Assembly: GCA_033558025.1 (NCBI GenBank)
Contig: JAUCEF010000005.1
Span: forward strand, 2,170,001-2,234,000
Length of the DNA stretch: 64,000 nucleotides
From: Phytophthora sp. 'mugwort'
Lineage: Eukaryota > Oomycota > Peronosporomycetes > Peronosporales > Peronosporaceae
Reading direction: 5' to 3'
How positions within the stretch are numbered: position 1 is the first letter of the stretch; the number at the start of each line of letters is the position of its first letter. Positions 1 to 10,661 of the stretch are shown piece by piece. The position numbers and the translations under genes were made by a program. The notes under the pieces are model-generated. The model was not told the origin of the DNA. It ran no database searches and saw only the letters and a program-made list of their open reading frames with translations.

Positions 1-1
1 C

Positions 2-2536
2 TCGAGCAAAGAAGGTCTCAAGATGATGGAACAGTCCAACCTGTTCCAGAGGCTTTACGTCATGGGCACTACTAAGGGCCACGATTTTTTATGCCGCCTT
101 ATTCTAGCTAACCTGGACTACTCAGTAGACGGCAGCTCCCGTAAGCTGCTTCAGTCTTGGATGACGGAAGGTTCGAAGGCACTACGTTTGTATGCGACCT
201 GCTTGCTGCGCGCTCTGTTGCGTTCAGAGGTAGCAGACTTTGATAAGTGGGGCATCGACGCGCTGGTAACACAGCTCACACAGGAGGAGGAAGTTGCCAA
301 AGCAGCGCTAAGTGTACTGGAAGAAGCTGCCGAGACACCCGCATGCCTCTTGGCTATGATTCTGAAGCGGCCAATGAAGTTGATTCAGCTGAAGGATAAG
401 CGTGCTGAGTCCCTGCTACTTAAGTCGCTCTCGCTAGCCGAGGGGCTCAACTTCTTGCGTGACACAGGCGACTGGATCCCACGTACGCTTGCCGCCTGGC
501 GTCGCGAAAAGCATGTTTCATACGTACATGCTGTGGAGCACGCGCTTTTCCGTGGCTTGCACCGCGATGCTGCTGGACGTGAGCGCGGTTCAAACAGTAG
601 TCCAACCAGCACCCGGCAAACGTGCTTGCCTACTCCCATCCCCGTGAATGTGCCAATGAAGCGAGGTGGTGGTGTCGGACTCAAGCCACCTAGTGGCGGC
701 AGCAGCCACCGTTCCTTGTGGGGTCTGGATTGGCTCTACCGTATGCCGTGGAACATGGAAGTGAAGATTGTGGGTCCTCCAGGAAGCGGCCCTCCTTCAA
801 ACCTCATCTTGGAAACGTACATTGATGGTGCGATGCGCGACGAGGATGAGACTACTGGCATCGATGACGAGCTTCGCATGAACTCAATCCGCGTCAAGGG
901 GATTGTTGTGGACGCGCGGAACATGCCGCAACCTGTGGTCGTGAACTCGCAACAGACACTGCAAGCTTGTCTGTTCTTGGGCACGCAACCTGTCGACCGG
1001 CGCGGATTTACGAAGCCTCCTCCGCAGAGTAACGGAGGTTTCGTGTCCACAAGTGGATCTGCTAGCGGTGGTGGAGCTGCTCTCTCAAGCGATACGCAAC
1101 AAAAGATGCTGCGTGCTCGCTCGGCGTCGAACTCGGCCGGAGGAAGTATGGATCGTAGCTCGGAGACAGTTATCTCTTCATCGCTGGACTTTGCCGATAC
1201 TGGATCGTCGTCAGTCGATGCAGCGAAAGAAGAGAACAAAGACTGGAGTTCGTGTCAGCCAGAGCAGCGCTCGCCGCAGTATCTAACAGCACCAGAATGT
1301 TCTTTATGTGCCCCTGGTGAGCGTGCTGTGTGGAACTTTCGTGTGGAAATGGACTCGGCGGCTGGAACTAACACTCCAAACGGAAGCATTAAGCGCCTAC
1401 TGCTCAAGTCTGTCGAGTTTACATTGCAACTACTGCCTCTTCGTCCACGGACTGTGCCACTACCGGTGCACCTCTATGGTGAGCTGGCGAAAACTAGTGC
1501 GGGTTGCCAGATTTTACATGCATCTGGACATTTGCCGGAATTCCTCGCGTGTCTTCGTGATGCTGCTAGTGTGCCACTTGAAAAGCGTGCTGCATTGTGG
1601 GCACTTGGTCACGTGTCGTCCACACCACGCGGGTACGACCTGCTGATCCACTACGCCCAAGACTTTGTGGAGATGATCGTGAAACTCGCCACCGATTCTC
1701 CGCTCGTATCCATTCGTGGCACCTGCTTTTTCGTGCTGGGGTTGCTGGCGCGGTCACCTTCTGGCCGACGACACCTGGCACGTCTTGGCTGGGATGCTCC
1801 GCGTGATGCGTCCCGCACTTCCATCGCCGTCCCTCAGAATTGCACAGCTCTCTTTATGTGGCCACCGTCTGGATCCTCAACTCCGTGTCCACTGACACAG
1901 ACGCCACGTGCTTCGCCCCTGCAGCGACTGCTAACCCGCAGACGTGACAAGATGCCCAATGAGTGGCGCGAAGTGCTACGCTTTGTTGCAGACCTAAGCA
2001 ACCACATCACCCAGAAGGAGGCCCATGCATCGCTCAACAAGTTGCGCTCCTCAAAGCCCGAGTTGTTTGAAGAGCCCGTGCTCTTGATGTATGTGCACGC
2101 GCTCTTAGAGAAGTACAGCTACCGGTTGGCATTACGTCAGTTCGTGCTCAACGCTTTTGACCGAGCAACGCTGACTGATGAAGTGCTTGATACGCTTCGA
2201 ATTGAGGACGAAGAGGAGCAGGGCAACCAGTCGCGTCAGCGTATACCAACAGGACGGGACCTACGACGGCGTCGCTCGTCACCTTCGATTCCATCATTTA
2301 CGGCGTCCATCCAGTCTCTCAACGCCGCCATGCAGGCCACCTCTGGTGTCTCGCGTATGTCGTCCATGCAGAACGGATTGAGCTCTGGAGGCAACTTGGG
2401 CGACCACCGCTCCACCATGAGGCTGAACGTACACAACGACCCCATCGATCGCACTGTCTTGCTCAAGCGTAGCCGCAAGCGTTCTGCTTTCTCTGAGAAG
2501 ACCATCGTTGTCGGCGCACCTGAAGCTGTTGTGTAG
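2..2536 (+). CDS. RICTOR: Rictor, TORC2 scaffold subunit (3' part, 5' end outside window)
   Basis: The frame is open from base 2, so the true start lies upstream; the first Met is at 23. About 845 residues are visible, with no intron. The N-terminal part resembles the Rictor helical region (the stretch around SWMTEGSKALRLYATCLLRA, residues ~45-70). A second conserved block near residue ~490 (LYGELAKTS, then ALWALGHVSSTPRGYDLL) matches the Rictor V domain. Between them lies a low-complexity Ser/Gly linker, and the tail is Arg/Ser-rich and possibly phosphorylated. Rictor is known as the defining subunit of TOR complex 2, acting on AGC kinases and the cytoskeleton. The stop lies 80 bp from the convergent RPP14 stop. 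Family call is firm from the two blocks; linker function is inference. Confidence 0.85.
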   Translation, partial: SSKEGLKMMEQSNLFQRLYVMGTTKGHDFLCRLILANLDYSVDGSSRKLLQSWMTEGSKALRLYATCLLRALLRSEVADFDKWGIDALVTQLTQEEEVAKAALSVLEEAAETPACLLAMILKRPMKLIQLKDKRAESLLLKSLSLAEGLNFLRDTGDWIPRTLAAWRREKHVSYVHAVEHALFRGLHRDAAGRERGSNSSPTSTRQTCLPTPIPVNVPMKRGGGVGLKPPSGGSSHRSLWGLDWLYRMPWNMEVKIVGPPGSGPPSNLILETYIDGAMRDEDETTGIDDELRMNSIRVKGIVVDARNMPQPVVVNSQQTLQACLFLGTQPVDRRGFTKPPPQSNGGFVSTSGSASGGGAALSSDTQQKMLRARSASNSAGGSMDRSSETVISSSLDFADTGSSSVDAAKEENKDWSSCQPEQRSPQYLTAPECSLCAPGERAVWNFRVEMDSAAGTNTPNGSIKRLLLKSVEFTLQLLPLRPRTVPLPVHLYGELAKTSAGCQILHASGHLPEFLACLRDAASVPLEKRAALWALGHVSSTPRGYDLLIHYAQDFVEMIVKLATDSPLVSIRGTCFFVLGLLARSPSGRRHLARLGWDAPRDASRTSIAVPQNCTALFMWPPSGSSTPCPLTQTPRASPLQRLLTRRRDKMPNEWREVLRFVADLSNHITQKEAHASLNKLRSSKPELFEEPVLLMYVHALLEKYSYRLALRQFVLNAFDRATLTDEVLDTLRIEDEEEQGNQSRQRIPTGRDLRRRRSSPSIPSFTASIQSLNAAMQATSGVSRMSSMQNGLSSGGNLGDHRSTMRLNVHNDPIDRTVLLKRSRKRSAFSEKTIVVGAPEAVV

Positions 2537-2616
2537 AGTCAGTCAGACTGTAGATAGACGAGCTTGGTAACACGTAAACGTTCGTGAGGTCTCTCATATG
2601 TATTCGCTATAAGTAT

Positions 2617-3070
2617 CTACAGGAACCTCCCGGAGGCCATGTCCATGAGTGAGTCGCCCATGTGCAGAACCTCCAGCTTGCATAAGTTCCCATTAAGGGT
2701 CGTGCACATCGTGATGGCGCCCCGCAAGGTCTTGAGTCCGCGACGCTGGACGCGCAGCAGAGCTGTGCTGGGCTCGCTGTTGTTGGCGGCCGTTTTCTCG
2801 AAGGACAGGATGTCGAACTCGCTGGCAGACACCCCCACTACGCCGAACGCCGTCTTGAGAGTGTTGTCGAGGCCAAACTTGAGCTGCTTCACGTCGGCGA
2901 CGAGGGCGGACCCGTCCTCACAGAAGCTGGCAGCGGCAATAGACAGCGCGTATTAGCGTGATTACTATGCATGCGATGGCTATGGAGAAGGCGTACATGG
3001 CGATTTTGAGGTAGCAGTGCTCTCCATGCAGCGAGAACTTGTGATGCGGAGTCGGAGCCACTGTCGTCAT
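2617..3070 (-). CDS. RPP14: RNase P/MRP subunit RPP14-like (two exons)
   Basis: Exons complement(2997..3070, 2617..2926). A 70-nt GTAC...CAG intron (2927..2996) contains a CTAATAC branch site, and the reading phase closes exactly to give 127 residues, close to the ~124 of human RPP14. Exon 1 carries the HGEHCYLKIA strand, aligning with the YHYMKV start of the family. Exon 2 carries DILSFEK, then STALLRVQRRGLKTLRGAIT, matching the family block around LRI-SGLVKLWSSLTL. RPP14 is a protein subunit of nuclear RNase P and MRP, which process tRNA and rRNA precursors. The gene is convergent with RICTOR. POP5 is the alternative family, but the DIL-E block favours RPP14. Confidence 0.8.
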
Positions 3071-3508
3071 GAGGCCCGGACGTCTTCAAACCGCAGCTGA
3101 GTGATAACACCATCCTTCCCAACCTGATGATCGGCTTGAAAGGGTTCTAACGATTGCAACTGATTGGAAACTAGCCGAGCACCGCAGCTACGAGGCGGTG
3201 GGCTTAGTTTTGGTCCCAGTATACTGAAAGCCCGTCGGAGCGCAGCGGAGGCGGGCAGGCCCACATAAACAAAATATTTTAATATTCAACTAATCGTTTT
3301 ATTATATTTCCACCAATGGCCGCCTTCGGCGGAAGATTGTTTTAGCGAATGAGGGCCGCCTTCGCAGCGCTCGGCAGCCAATGAGATTGCGGCTAAAATC
3401 ACGTTATGGCGTGGCAGACGGACGGACAGAGCGACGTTAGCGTTGAGTATTATGACTAGCCGAGCGCCGCCCGCTTTGCGGGCGGTGTGTGCTTGTTGGG
3501 TTCCACCC
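3071..3508. other. Intergenic, GC-rich short repeats
   Basis: No gene is recognised. Several variants of a GCCGCCTTCG...CTCGG...CAATGAGA motif occur here (about 3319, 3356) and again after the tandem array (about 3859 and 3908). They look like a small dispersed, partly palindromic repeat. Confidence 0.5.
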
Positions 3509-3859
3509 CGTTCCGCTCGCTGTTCCATCTCGCTTCACTACTCCCATCGTATCCCACTCCGTTCCGCTCGCTGTTCCACCTCGGGTTCATTTGGTCGCAA
3601 GCCGTTCCGATCGCTGTGCCAGCTCGCTACACTACTCCTATCGCGTCCCACTCCGTTCCGTTCGCTCTGCCAGCTCGCTTCACTACTCCTATCTCGTCCC
3701 TCTCCGTTCCACTTGATGTTCCAGTTCGCTTCACTACTCTTCATTTGGTCGCAAGCCGTTCCGCTTGTTGTCCCAGCTCGTTACACTACTCCTATCTTGG
3801 TTGCAACCCGTTCCGCTCGCTGTTCCAGCTCACTGCACTACTCGTATCGCGTAGGGTGG
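3509..3859. repeat. Seven-unit ~51-bp tandem array
   Basis: Units begin with CGTTCCG-like sequence at 3509, 3560, 3603, 3654, 3705, 3757 and 3809, so periods are 51, 43, 51, 51, 52 and 52. The body reads ...CTCGCTTCACTACTCC... with two alternative tails, one in TC(C)CACTC and one in TTTGGTCGCAAGC. All three forward frames are open over much of the array because of the repeat, so the ORFs here are not evidence of a gene. Confidence 0.8.
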
Positions 3860-5398
3860 CCGCCTTCGCTTCGTTCGGCAGCAATGACAGTTTGAGCCAA
3901 TGAGAGGCCGCCTCGCTGCGCTCGGTTAATGAGAAGGGGTTTAAACGTCACGAAGTGCTATTTTTGCAATTTCCGGCATAGTTTTTCGAGTCGGAAAGGT
4001 AGTTGGATTCGATTTTGTGGGTTGATGGCGGTACTAAACGCAAAGCCAAGCCATGCCGAAAGGGAGGTCCAGGCTCGCAGACAGGATTCGGACCGACCGA
4101 CGCGCGGACTGGTTTCTCTGTGAGTTTATTAGATTAATTGGATTGCTATCTAAACTCGTTCACAAACAAACGCTTAGCGCATAAAAACAAGGTCTGCATC
4201 CAAGCGTCCCAATCGACAGCTGCTGTGTCCACGAGAAGTATACATGGCATCGCCGTAAATGGCTACATTGTAAAAGTGTATACTTATACACAATATACAC
4301 ATCTGCCATGCATCTTCGATCTGGAAGTCCGAGCTGACCTCACTATCGAAGCGAACATCCATAATCCACTACATCGCTCTACAACACGGCTAACCGCCTT
4401 TGCAGCAGTGCCAGCGATTCATCATCTCCAGGAAAGCGCTCGCAAAAATGCCGAAATACTAGCAGCATCCTTTTCACTCAGTTTGCTTGAAGTGCCGTGA
4501 TGTTCCATCGGATCCGGCGTGTCGGGATAGGAAGGATCCGTTCAGTTTTTGTCTTCGCTTCGATGACCATTGAGCGCGGGACTTTTGCCGAAATGATTGC
4601 CTTCAGCTTGGTTTTCTTGAGAACTTAAGACATTGAATTGTCGAAGGACTGCGGACGTGCTGTACATGGAATTTGGAACAGCCAATCTGCAACGGTAATG
4701 TCAGGTTGCACAACATCTGGCTCACAACAGCCGCACGCTTCACATGCGAAAGGTCGATAAGTCGCACTGGTGCCTTGACGCATGCGTGGGGGCCTCCATC
4801 TGGGCGTGGTCTGCTCATCTGGACCAGACACGGTGTCCTCATAAGGCCGACCTCGCCTGCCTTCGTCCGAATGATCGATCGTGTTCAATCGTTACAGCGG
4901 GTCTTGTACACTATAACCTGTGGTGAGAGCGCTTCCTACCGTCGGCTATCGTGACTCATGCTACGGTTTCTGAAAGTGTGGCTTTTCACGAGCCCAAAAC
5001 TCCTGCGTGATTCTAGGGTACGCAGGTAGGAACTAAACCAGTATCTTTTAAGAACTCTCAGTCTAACCTTGCTTTTAGCTAGATAATAAAGCTAATTAGT
5101 TTGTACGACTCGTCTTGTGCCCGCAAAACTCGTGCGACCTGAAGAAGCTACTCGATGTGTACACCTTTGCCGGGGCACTGTGGCGCCAGTCCACTTCAAT
5201 GTGGTGAATTAGCATTTAAAGTAACATATATATTTGCTGCTTAAGGAATGTTGTTCCTTTAAATAAAAAAACAATGTTATTTTTGCACAGAGCAAACTGT
5301 TGATTGGCGGCTAATGTGCTTGCCGAGGTCTCCCTTACTCCCACTTTCGATTTCATGCAACAAGCGAAGCAGCTCTCCACTCACCGCCGACCCCACCC
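3860..5398. other. Intergenic, nothing recognised
   Basis: About 1.5 kb between the tandem array and the mariner remnant. Short ORFs on both strands show no family resemblance. Near 5180-5300 it is AT-rich. Confidence 0.4.
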
Positions 5399-5945
5399 AT
5401 GCCAAACCCCTTGAACTTTAACGCAACGCGGTCTCGTGTTCTAAAGGCCTATAGAGCGGGAGAGGACTGGATGCTGGTGGTTGCCCACAATCGTAAACCA
5501 CCAACGCACCGGCCTCCAGCCAGACGGAAGAGCGCGTCACTGAACACGAAGATATGGTGCTCTTCCGTCGGGCTCCTTATTCCCCAATGTGAAATCTCAT
5601 TGAAGGTAAGGGTTTATCGGCTTGTATACTACTTTATATATACTGTACACTGGTTGTGTTGCTTCTAACGCTTACTCGACATGTACTCTACGCAGGGTGC
5701 TTCAGCGTCCTAAAAGCCGAAATCAAGACGGACCTCGCGCTCGCTAAAAAGAGCTCGCTGAAGCCCGACCACGTGGGCAGCTCACAGCTGGCGCGCATGG
5801 AGGTCCTAAGGGAGCGTCTAGGCATAACATCGGCTGCATGGACATTCGCCTGATGACGGAGATGACACTCCACTGTCAACATGCTGTTGCAACTGCGGAG
5901 CACAGAGAGGATATGAAGTACGGTACCTTGTTTCCAGAATGAAGG
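5399..5945 (+). pseudogene. Tc1/mariner-type transposase remnant, core deleted
   Basis: The 5' piece (5399-5620) encodes an N-terminal helix-turn-helix-like segment (RSRVLKAYRAGEDWMLVVAHN). The 3' piece (about 5696-5945) encodes GCFSVLKAEIK and, after a frame change near 5828, LHCQHAVAT. These match the start and the C-terminal end of oomycete mariner/IS630-like transposases. The middle, which should hold the DDE/D catalytic core, is missing and replaced by ~70 bp of AT-rich DNA with stops. The family match is from memory of oomycete elements. Confidence 0.5.
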
Positions 5946-6259
5946 ACATCTCGTCGATGCCACACCGCGTTGCTCTGCGGTTGAACCACTTTGTATTCTT
6001 GTTTAACATCGTTTCGTTACAATTAAATGCAAATATTCGGTTTATTTTAAGCGTACTGTATAATACAATAGAACATCAAACCCGTCAAGAGTAAACTAGA
6101 AATTTCTCTCCATGGTTATGCCATCGTCGATGTCCGACTCCGACTCTGCGTCTGCTTCCACCGGGTCGTCGGGGCGCCGGCCCAGGCGTCTAGTTAGTCG
6201 TGCCGGATCTTGTTGGCGGCCATGCCTTCTGTCCATACAAGTGCAGGCCCAGCAGCGTC

Positions 6260-6800
6260 TTATGTTAAGATCTGCAAGTGGATTGTACATACCGCGGATA
6301 CTGATTTACTTACAGCGAAGCCTAGTAGCGGCCGCCTTGTTTTTGTATCGGTGTCAAAGGTGATAAGGATTCCAACCAAATCACAGTTGGGCACTATCAA
6401 ATACCGAACGGGGTGAATAAAAGAAGAACAATACTCAAGCTTATGCACGGCTGCAGGGAGTGAAACTAGGATTGGGGCGGACCTCGGTGGCTTTTCGACG
6501 GCATAACCTAGAAGGCAACGAGACTTGGTGGCAGTGTTCAGATTCTCTAGCGTGAATGCAGCTCTCACAAAATGCTGAATTATCCAGTTAATTTCAACAA
6601 ACAAATGCAGAGGTATATGTACCTCAGATGCTGGCAGCAGCGGCACAGTTACGACCTTGATACCTCCGGAGTGACTCGAATACATAGGATCGTAATATAC
6701 GATTTCTTCGCTTTCACACTTAATCATCAGCATTGAATACCGTTGCAATTGGCAGTAGAACGATTTATTGGACAGCCGGAGAAAAGCTGCTGCAGGTCCT
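6260..6800 (-). pseudogene. Possible Ulp1/C48 cysteine-protease-like remnant
   Basis: The minus-strand reading shows QRYSMLMIKCESEEIVYYDPM, which resembles the strand-loop of Ulp1-type (C48) SUMO-protease domains where the catalytic Asp lies near a YDPM motif. No upstream His block or downstream Cys block is recognised, and the frame upstream of 6750 is broken. Such domains often travel with MULE or hAT elements. Alternatives are an unrelated TE fragment or a chance ORF. Confidence 0.25.
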
Positions 6801-6831
6801 CCTACTCGATGTTGATCACTCCGTCGACTTC

Positions 6832-7930
6832 GACGGAGCGATTAGTTGGTATAATAACGACAACATTACTGCAAAATACTGAACATTTTCGACAGCAACA
6901 AAGAAAGAGTGGCATCTGAGTGATTCCTTCGCAGCCAGGTCGAGGTGCTTCATCTAAAGCAAAAACAAGAGCGGAAATTTTACAATTGATTTTTTCAGCG
7001 AGAAAAGCTTAATAACGTACCTCAGCAGAAAATAATGGCAGCGCTTTGATGCTTCTCCGGACAGCGCCCTTTCACGCCACACAAGTCCGAGTTAGCCGTC
7101 ATACCAAAATTAATGGTATAATAAATCGTTCGCCAACAGAATCGATTTTCTCTATTTTTATGATACCGTTTCCTTCGTACTTTTTAAGTACCATATTCCC
7201 TTTGTTTGAAGCGTCACCAATGCACACGTCCGGTTAGGTATACAGGTCTCCATTGACGGAGCGATGTACACGTACTTAGCAAAGTGTATACGGTAGTTAG
7301 CCATACCACAGTCACAGTCACAGTAAAATAGGGAGAGCAACTGGCCGTATGCACGCAGTGTTTTCTCATAGACGGCTACACTATGGGGGGGGCTGCCGTA
7401 GCTTTAGCGTCAGAAGAAGACAGACTCAGAGAGTCTCTTATTTAAGAAGGTTAACCTTAGGTTCAACGCCAAGAGTCAGAGGTACCTTAAGCAAGGCAAA
7501 TGAACTCTTTACTTTAAAAGGTTGATTGAATTGTTCTTATGCGCGGCAGTGCCGCCTGTGTATGTGTAAATGTATAGGACTCACTATCTAGCATAGTAAA
7601 GCCGAATCTAATGCATATATATTGGCTGGAGAGCCACCTACTAAGATTTCTGAAAGTAACCCCGTTACAGCTACGGCAACGGCACTGCGCTTTGGGATTC
7701 ATGTACACTGGTGTGATAGCTAGCGGTTGCATAAACTCAAGTCTGTAGCGCACATATGGACTAACTTACACGAATGATTGTTTCAAGTGCTATAGAGAAA
7801 TGATAGGTACGAAATAAAGTTGGCAACGCGTTGAAGACTTACACTTCGACACCCGTTTCAGAGCAACACGCGCCTGCGACGTCGCTGCTACTAAATATCA
7901 TCCCTGGAGTCAATCTGGGATTGTATACGT
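6832..7930. other. Intergenic, nothing recognised
   Basis: Mostly AT-rich sequence with short unrelated ORFs on both strands. No conserved motif was seen. Confidence 0.4.
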
Positions 7931-8560
7931 CTGCTTCCTGTGATTGCTTGGCGAGACAGAGCATCGATGATCACGCTGAGGTTCTCTGGTTCAATGCGAT
8001 GACTCTCCAGCGGGCGGTGGGTGTCGTTGAGTAGCCCAGCCTTACCGAAGCCGCTAACGATGACCGCAGGCATCGAGGCTCCCCAAACGTCGGCAACCAT
8101 TTAGCAATCTGTGCCCACTTGGGGGCCTGCAACTGAAACCCGCAGTGCTTGAGCACCGCTTTCGCCGCGTGGTACCATATCCCGTACTCTGTCCGAGAAA
8201 GGGTCAGAATTCGCTTCTGGATAGCAGACTCTCCAAGCGCCGGGCACAACACTTACGCTGGATGCTGCGATGAATGCCGTTCTCAGGCAACCTGCTCTCG
8301 TGACCACCGCAGTAGATTCTTGGGCCTCCTCTGCCACCTTAATATCTCTGTCTCTTCCATTTGACGCCTGGCGATTTCGGCTTGGAGGTGTGCCACCCAC
8401 CGCCGACGAACCCCGTCCTTGAGGGGCCTGTTCCATGATATGTCAGCGGGTTGACGTACGTAAGTATAGCGAGGTGGCACTGTCATCACGACAACACCAC
8501 TAGAAGCTGAATATATTGGACGACTTCTTGGGTCCAACTGCCGGAGAAGTCGCCTCATAG
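7930..8560 (-). pseudogene. Pogo-like (DDE_1) transposase C-terminal remnant
   Basis: Minus-strand fragments in different frames give, in order, VPPRYTYVRQPADISWNRPL (the P-x-x-T-x-x-x-QP-D-x-x-x-N-x-P block of DDE_1 transposases, ~8400-8490), then IAKW, VADVWGASMPAVIVSGFGKAGL and DTHRPLESHRIEP (~7985-8100), the usual C-terminal tail. Frameshifts separate the pieces. Weaker TE-like coding (HHWFGRR) extends to about 8900. Confidence 0.55.
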
Positions 8561-9239
8561 CGAGAATACCGAATCGTCGCGGTTCTATCTGTCGGCGAAG
8601 TGGTTTGCTCGAGGAAAACGATACAAAGCTCAGAAGTCCGCCGCGCGATTACCATAGATACGACAAGCAGAGGACACCTGAACGCTGATCTCCTTCTACA
8701 CGCGCCGTCCAAACCAATGATGCTGCGCCTTGTTTTCAGCCCTTGCCTGTGCTGTTGCAGTCGGTGAGCTCTTGTAACAAGAAACGGGTGATATTTCACC
8801 CCTGCCGAATTTGCTAAACAGCATCACTGCAGCGCGTCTTCTCCTTTCCACCACACTAGATCCAGACGGTTCGAGAGTTGCGGCGTACAATTGTTCTACG
8901 TGGCATGTACTCAACGAAGACCGCTACTCCGCATAAACCAGCATATCATTACAATGCCAACCACATGATAAACTTCATGCTGCATACTACCATCACGTAC
9001 CAATTTGGTCAGCGTGTGGTATGCCCTTTTCAACCATGACACGGCGGACACCTTCGCTAATACGGATAAATGTATTGGACCTGCTTTAACTCCGGATCAA
9101 ATGGTTGAGATTAATGGTTTTTATTTCCAACCCATCTCCGACGATCAGAACGGATGCAAATCGGTCCCTTGGCTTAGTCGGTCCCTTGCGCTCAGCGCTG
9201 CCCATGTCGCGTTGACAGAATTCTAAGGAGTGGCACTTT

Positions 9240-9976
9240 GTAAAAGGCCATTAAAAAGCGATTGAAGCTCTAAAAGCCAAGGATAGATTTGACCTTGTTA
9301 AACCACCAATAGGAGTCCACATAATCGGTCCCACAGTTGGACGAAGCGGGGAAGTCGAGTGATTACAGGCTCGCATATGTGCTCAGAGTTTTATCCAGGA
9401 ATTTCGAAAGACTATTTTGAAACATATTGCCTAGTGACCAATCTTAATTCAGTCTGTGTATTTCTCGCATTGGCTACCCAAAAAGGGATGCGTGTACGCA
9501 AAGGCGAAGTTCCTACAGCGTACGTCAATGCAAGATTGTCCAAGGTACTTTATGTCCCGCAACCCCGCGAATTTGAACGAAAATGAGTCAATCTCATGTG
9601 TGGAAACTAATGAAAGCTCTGTATGGACTTAAAAAGCCGGCAGGAATTGAATGTTGAACTTAACAAGTCTCTCATAACAGATGGATTTGTGCCTATAAGA
9701 GAAGGTGGTGTGCTTACATCAGTCCAGCCGATAAATTAATTTTGCTAATCTATATGGATGATATTCTCGTCGGGCATCATGACGAACGTGAACTTCTAAG
9801 AGTGATGCTGACATTCCAAGTACCAAATTAAAGATATCGGAAGTAGGATTGTGATTAAATGTGGACACCTTCGGCTTACTTACTGCCCAACTGCAGTGGT
9901 GGTGGCCGACGGATTTGCCAAGGCACTAGGAGCAACCCGCTTCCGTGAACTTCGCGATGCCGTTGGATATAAATAA
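9240..9976 (+). pseudogene. Ty1/copia reverse transcriptase / RNase H remnant
   Basis: Fragments occur in the right order for copia pol: EALKAKD..DLVKPPIGVHIIG (~9255), DYFETYC and RKGEVPTAYVNARLSKVLYV (9400-9560), LMKALYGLKKP (~9605), the catalytic YMDDILVG (~9752) and the RNase H tail ADGFAKALGATRFRELRDAVG (~9905-9970). Frameshifts and stops interrupt it. Between YMDD and the RNase H tail only ~100 bp remain, so most of RNase H has been deleted. Confidence 0.75.
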
Positions 9977-10052
9977 ATATATATAACACCCAACGCTGGC
10001 GGAGAAGTACTGAAGTCGTCAGCTTCGACGTTAATGGATTGATCGACGCATC

Positions 10053-10661
10053 AGGGTTGCTCAGTGTGACTGCACGCCCCTGCCCTCCCGGAAAAAAACC
10101 GTATTTAGTTAGGACATGGTAATCCTGAAAACAACTTGATTGGGGTACGGTTGGCTAGCGATGATACTGGGGAATGATTGATACTTGACTGCAGTCGGGT
10201 TGGAACTATACGAAGGCTAGTCATCGCGATTTTTTTGAAAGCAACTTCATGAGCGATCCATTTATTATACCATAAAGAAGCTAACAAGCTTAGCTAATTT
10301 GGAAGCGGTTTATTTATTATATCATTATATCATATATAAGCTAGTTAGCTTCGGAAGCGATCCATTTATTATACCAGAAAGAAGCTAACTAGCTTCTTTA
10401 TGCTTCTTTATGCTAGTTAGCTTCTTTATGATATAACAAATGGATCGCTCCCGAATTTGCTTTCAAGATAATCGCGATGACTAGTCTACGTATAGATCCA
10501 ACACCTGCTTCCCCTACTGCAGTCAAGTATCAATCATTCCCCAGTATCATCGCTAGCCAACCGAACCCCAATCGAGTTGTTTACAGGATTACCATCTCCT
10601 ACGCATTGAATACTGTTTTTTTTCCGGGAGGGCAGGGTGGTGTAGCCACACTGAGCAACCC
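10053..10661. repeat. Long inverted repeat (foldback) with arms over 200 bp
   Basis: The left arm (10053 to about 10290) is the imperfect reverse complement of the right arm (about 10412 to 10661). Paired landmarks include GGGTTGCTCAGTGTG / CACACTGAGCAACCC, CCCTCCCGG / CCGGGAGGG, GGGGAATGATTGATACTTGA / TCAAGTATCAATCATTCCCC and GCGATCCATTTATTATA / TATAACAAATGGATCGC. The spacer holds repeated palindromic AAGCTAACTAGCTTC units and a direct repeat of GAAGC...ATTTATTATACCA. Confidence 0.8.

Noticed and set aside
3443..3903. Overlapping plus-strand ORFs in two frames
   Set aside because: Created by the 51-bp tandem array; repeats keep several frames open by chance.
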